From Acanthochlamys bracteata (Eukaryota; Streptophyta; Magnoliopsida; Pandanales; Velloziaceae): a DNA stretch of 64,000 nucleotides. Of the stretch, positions 60,289 through 64,000 are shown piece after piece. Numbering within the stretch: position 1 is the stretch's first letter; every line of letters begins with the position of its first letter. The notes under the pieces were generated by a model. The model did not search any database and was not told where the DNA came from. It saw nothing but the letters and a program-made list of their open reading frames with translations. The stretch covers positions 5,682,001 to 5,746,000 of the forward strand of contig CM034141.1 of the NCBI GenBank assembly GCA_019914995.1. The letters run 5' to 3'. The position numbers were made by a program, and so were the translations under genes.

Positions 60289-61855
60289 ATACAGCGTTTG
60301 GCCTTAGCCCGTTAGCCGGCGCCGGAAACGTTAATAATGATTGATGAATAGATAAACCTAAGGATCATGCATCGCGGTAATGCTTCATAGTATACAGTAG
60401 TAGCTCACGAAATCTCAGTGAACAGAAAACGAAGCAAAAAATTTAATGTTTAAACACGGTAGCATAGATTGCCAGAATGAACACGCTTTCTAGCTAGCTA
60501 GCTGCAGGGATGCGTAGGGTCTTCTCTTTTCTCTCTCTCTCATGCACGTATACGTTAGCCAAAACGTAAAAGGTTCCTCTCCGTTTTGTTTTTGCCTTGT
60601 CTCTCTACGTACCTATTCTATGTATAATCTTCAGCCTTTCATCAGATTGATTGATCTTTCTTTCTCTGTGTTCGAGATCTCGAGTGAGAGAGAGGGAAGA
60701 GGAATGAGATTCGAAAGATGAACGATGCTGTGTTGTGTGCTGTTCGATCACATGGAAGGAGCAGTAAGTTTCTGCAGCTAGCTACCGCCATGAGAAAAAA
60801 AAAAAAAAAAAAAGAGAAATTCTTTCTTTTGAATTACAGCTGAATGAATGATTGTGGGTGGGCTATAGTTTGATTTGACATTTGGCTCAATTGGTGATCG
60901 ACCAGAAAGAAAGAAAAGATAAAGAAAAGCAAGCAAGCAAAAATCCATTTCACCTGCAAGGCAATACCCTCTCCAACTCCAAGGAAAGAGAGAGAGAGAG
61001 AGAGAAACCTCGACTGGACTACACCAGTCTCTGCACTGCACCTTCTCTCCTGCCATGATCAGAAAGCTATCTGGCTAAACTCTGTTAAAAAAGCAGCATC
61101 CATGCATGTTGTGTGCACATATGCTAATGAATTTAAAGCTACTGTTTCTAATAAAGAAACCTAGCTAGCTATTATACATATGAATCATTTGTTCCTATGC
61201 CGAAATATATATCACCGCTGAAACTCCTGTATCAACAAATCCGTAAGGAGAACGTCTGGAGTGTTTAGAATAAAAGATTTATTTTGTAGTTTTTATAAAA
61301 CTAAATTAATTTTTGTTTAAAGAAAATTAAAGAAAAATATAAATATAAAAAAGTATATAATTTATTTATATATTTTAATTTTAAAATATTATAATATAAA
61401 ATGAATTATAAAGAACAAAAAACTGAGAAAATTATTTTTACCATACATCTGATGAGATGTAACAAAGCATTAACAAGAATAAGAAGAAAAAGAAAAGTAT
61501 CATGACCTTGAGTTGGCTTCAATTTTAGAGATAGTCGTAGTTGTTTGAAATTATTTTTCAATTTCATTTTATTCTAATTAATTATATATTTATGAAAAGT
61601 TTATATTATATTTTATATAAATTTAAAAAAATTCAATATTTACATAATAAAATTTTATTAATAATTATTATTATATTTTGTTGATAAAAATTAATATATT
61701 TTTTGTAAGTGCTTCTAAACATTCCCAAAATTGGCAGCTAGTTGTCTTACATTACATAATAAGCCATTCATTGAAAATCAGCAAACATTTTATATACCTT
61801 GGAACAGTGTTCTCTGTTCTTTTGACCAACTAGAAAAGTTCATTCCTCAATATTA
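60289..61855. other. Mixed intergenic DNA in the KNOX upstream region
   Basis: Part of this stretch (about 60300-61250) is less AT-rich than its surroundings, with TC/AG tracts and a poly-A run at 60793-60812. It could hold conserved regulatory sequence or a non-coding transcript. I looked for common plant microRNA sequences and recognised none. From 61260 it is AT-rich. Confidence 0.4.
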
Positions 61856-62126
61856 AGGGGACGTTTGGAATTTCTTATAAAATAAAATTTTTGTGAAATA
61901 AAAGATATTTTTATTTTTTTTAAAAAATGAGTTTTATTTTTTTATTTCAAAAAAAATAATAAAAATATGTAATAAAAAGATCTTACTTTATAAAATTTTT
62001 CTATATTTTCTAAATTTTTAAATAAATTTTTTATATAGTTATAAAATATATATTAAAAAATATGAAATAGAAAAAAATTGAAAAAAACTGATAAATTACT
62101 TATAAAACGGAGAACCAAACGCCCCT
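61856..62126. mobile_element. MITE family B, copy B3 (opposite orientation)
   Basis: Begins AGGGGACGTTTGG and ends CCAAACGCCCCT, a near-perfect inverted repeat. The interior (aaaatatgtaataaaaagatct) is the reverse complement of the family-B core. About 270 bp, non-coding. Confidence 0.7.
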
Positions 62127-62575
62127 AAAAATGGAAACAGTGAGCCACTAGTTACTGCTATGAATAATTTTAATTTTTATTAATCTGAACGGTGATATTA
62201 TTTATAATATAACATAATAACACAAAAGAATCTATAAGCCTTATCCTCTTCACAAGTTCAGCTATCCAGATGCAGGCCTTCAATAATGAACTAGAGCTTT
62301 CATTGCGAGACCAATTTTGCCATTATTAAGAGCTCAATTTTGCTATTATTAAAAATTTTAAAGTATTGTAATAAAAAATAACATATTAAATAAAATATTA
62401 ATTTATAAATAAATATAAAAATATGAAATAAAATAAAATAATAAAAAAGAAAATAAATTTATTGTTTTTTCTCTTTAAAATATATCTCACGCCATGAATA
62501 AACTATTGATCTAAAAGCTTGAAGGTAACAAACGAAAGAGACGAACAACTGCCCCGACGAAAAGTGAAACATCAA

Positions 62576-62781
62576 GGGTACGTTTTTTTCCACACTAAAA
62601 TCACTTCTTTTCTACTAAAAAATTATTTTTAATTCACTTTTCATTAAAAAAAAATAAAAAATTATTTCAATTCATTTTTAATAAAAAAAATATATCACTT
62701 TCAATAATACTATTCTTAACAACTTATTTTTAAAAACTCACTTTTAAAAAATTCACTTTTAAAATAAAAAAAACATATCCC
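62576..62781. mobile_element. Short inverted-repeat element (family C)
   Basis: Begins GGGTACGTTTTTTTC and ends AAAAAAACATATCCC, an approximate inverted repeat. The interior has repeated AATTCACTTTT-like words and resembles the element at 37180-37345. It lies 20-30 bp from MITE A3. Confidence 0.5.
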
Positions 62782-62803
62782 AATTTATTCCTTAAACACT
62801 AAT

Positions 62804-63094
62804 AACGTGTTTCAAATATCTATAATTGAGCTCCGTGAAAGTGAAAGGTAAGAATTAGAGTTTCTTGAAAAATGAAATGGGAGTAAAGTTTAGTATTTAT
62901 GTTTCAATAGATTTTAAAAGTGTATTGAAAATTAAAAGATATAATTGTACTGAAAAATGTATAAATAAAAAAATTAAAACTGAAATTTCATACATAAAAG
63001 TAGAGTTAATTTTTTGTGTAATTAAAATATAAAAACTATTCGAAACTCAAATCTTATAAAAGAAAGTGAAGTTACAGACATTTGAAACACGCTC
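62804..63094. mobile_element. MITE family A, copy A3
   Basis: Begins AACGTGTTTCAAATATC and ends GACATTTGAAACACGCTC. The interior matches copy A1 closely (gtttcaatagattttaaaagtg; actgaaatttcatac; gaaactcaaatct). The TTA duplication is not clear at this copy. Confidence 0.7.
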
Positions 63095-63109
63095 TATCGG
63101 AAGTCCACG

Positions 63110-63600
63110 ACTCTTTATTCATGCCTATCCTATATAACCAATGAAAGACTTCATAAGCACAAACAAGAACAGAAACGCAGTAACAGAAATGGGAAAGAAC
63201 CTGCGGGGAAGCAAATGGATCCTTATGTAAGAGGTCCACCAAAGTTGCTGTAAACATTCTCTGGTTCCTCTCTAAGATCACCCTTGGCTCTCCTATGGCA
63301 ACAACAAACATGAATGCCAAATCCAACAATATTGTTCCAAAGCAAATAAATCCATCTTATGATTCTTGAAGTACCAGGTGGTTGCAGGTACCCGAGAGCA
63401 AGACAGCAAAGTATTTAATGGAGTCTGATGAGCAACAGAAAGGTATCCATCCGGGACTTAGAATTACACAGTTTGGTTCAAGGAGCTTAACAGGTTCGAC
63501 GATGGAGTGCAGGCTGAGGCTTCAAAGCGCATTCCTCCACCTCCTTGTTTTTGTTCCCGGTTTTGCTGCCCATCATCGCAGCTGACAAATTGCTTGCTCA
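63110..63600 (-). other. Unidentified exon-like stretch
   Basis: On the minus strand a 31-codon open segment near 63202-63297 reads EPRVILERNQRMFTATLVDL...KDPFASPQ. It is bounded by a good acceptor (GTTGCCATAG|GAG) and a CAG|GTTCTT donor. Upstream pieces to about 63600 (SSNLLSSLNQT) look protein-like but do not join in one obvious frame. The amino acid use is that of a real exon, yet I cannot name a family. It may be part of a gene or pseudogene that extends beyond the window. Confidence 0.3.
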
Positions 63601-64000
63601 TCCATCTTGGCGTATAATGCTTGAAGAATTTGTAATATTTGTGTCAACAGCTCGTGAAATAATCTATCCATATGTCTACAATTTCATCATTGTATATTTT
63701 TTATAAGGTAAGATAAGAAAAAACTCTTGCCTCCAGAACAATGTGCAGGTGCTCACGAAGACGGACTTATAATTATAAGATTTTATCATTCAAGGTTCGT
63801 ACATATGTGATATTTGAAATTTTAACATCTTGCCAATAAACAAAAAGATATTTACTCCTACTTCTCCTACTTAAAAAACTCAACCTTCCAAATTTGTGCA
63901 AACAGCAACCTAACACTCGTCAAATCCAGAATTCTTTCCCTCACTTTTCTAGGCATTAACTAAACCTTCATTAATTTCAAATGCAAAACATCCAACTCAG
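63601..64000. other. Right edge, no feature recognised
   Basis: AT-rich sequence. It may belong to the same unidentified locus as 63110-63600 or to an intron of a gene beyond the edge. Confidence 0.4.

Noticed and set aside
60480..61080. microRNA precursor or small protein gene near the TC/AG tracts
   Set aside because: No known plant microRNA sequence or long stem was recognised, and the 92-codon frame is low-complexity with a poly-Phe/poly-A artefact.
1..64000. tRNA genes, CRISPR arrays, viral insertions or defence islands
   Set aside because: None seen on either strand; the window is ordinary plant nuclear DNA.

Overview
The window is nuclear DNA from a dicot plant. The genes have many short introns with GT/AG borders, the intergenic DNA is very AT-rich and full of short inverted-repeat elements, and the proteins are plant-specific types: a STRUBBELIG-family receptor kinase, a BAH-PHD reader of the EBS/SHL type, class I KNOX, and a SUO-like BAH/TFIIS-N protein. 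I cannot name the species. No tRNA, rRNA, CRISPR array, prokaryotic operon or intact autonomous transposon was seen.

Layout, left to right. (1) 1-11.7 kb: two tandem minus-strand SUO-like genes. The left one shows only its first two exons and continues off the left edge; the right one is complete (about 1610 aa). (2) 12.5-13.2 kb: a plus-strand, single-exon 2H-phosphoesterase-like gene, followed by about 2.9 kb with a MITE and a second short hairpin element. (3) 16.5-23.5 kb: SPT5 in 22 coding exons, 1030 aa. (4) 24.0-27.7 kb: a broken STRUBBELIG-receptor-family gene. It lacks its 5' and 3' ends, and the C-terminal kinase exons lie in the opposite orientation. (5) 29.7-33.3 kb: SEC61 alpha, 475 aa, with a 5'UTR intron. 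(6) 34.3-39.5 kb: EBS-type BAH-PHD protein on the minus strand, 216 aa. (7) 40.9-48.6 kb: two tandem PP2A B'/B56 subunit genes (491 and 490 aa, minus strand). Between them lies a decayed copy of EBS exon 1 with its 5' flank, which marks the duplication junction. (8) 52.4-55.8 kb: an STM-type class I KNOX gene on the minus strand, 337 aa. (9) 55.8-64 kb: an AT-rich, MITE-dense upstream desert, with one unidentified exon-like stretch near 63.1-63.6 kb.

The genes do not form one pathway. Several are chromatin or transcription factors (SUO-like, SPT5, EBS-type, STM-type), but neighbourhood gives little functional information in a plant genome. The main story is structural: two tandem gene duplications, one of which copied a neighbour's first exon and 5' flank; one gene broken by inversion and truncation; and at least three families of short non-autonomous inverted-repeat elements.

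I found no clearly new biological system. The strongest leads are the EBS-exon/PP2A junction, which may have given the proximal PP2A copy a new promoter and an upstream ORF; the inverted SRF locus; and a duplicated splice acceptor in the complete SUO-like gene. Exon borders were set by reading splice signals and requiring a continuous reading frame with family-like protein; transcript data were not available.
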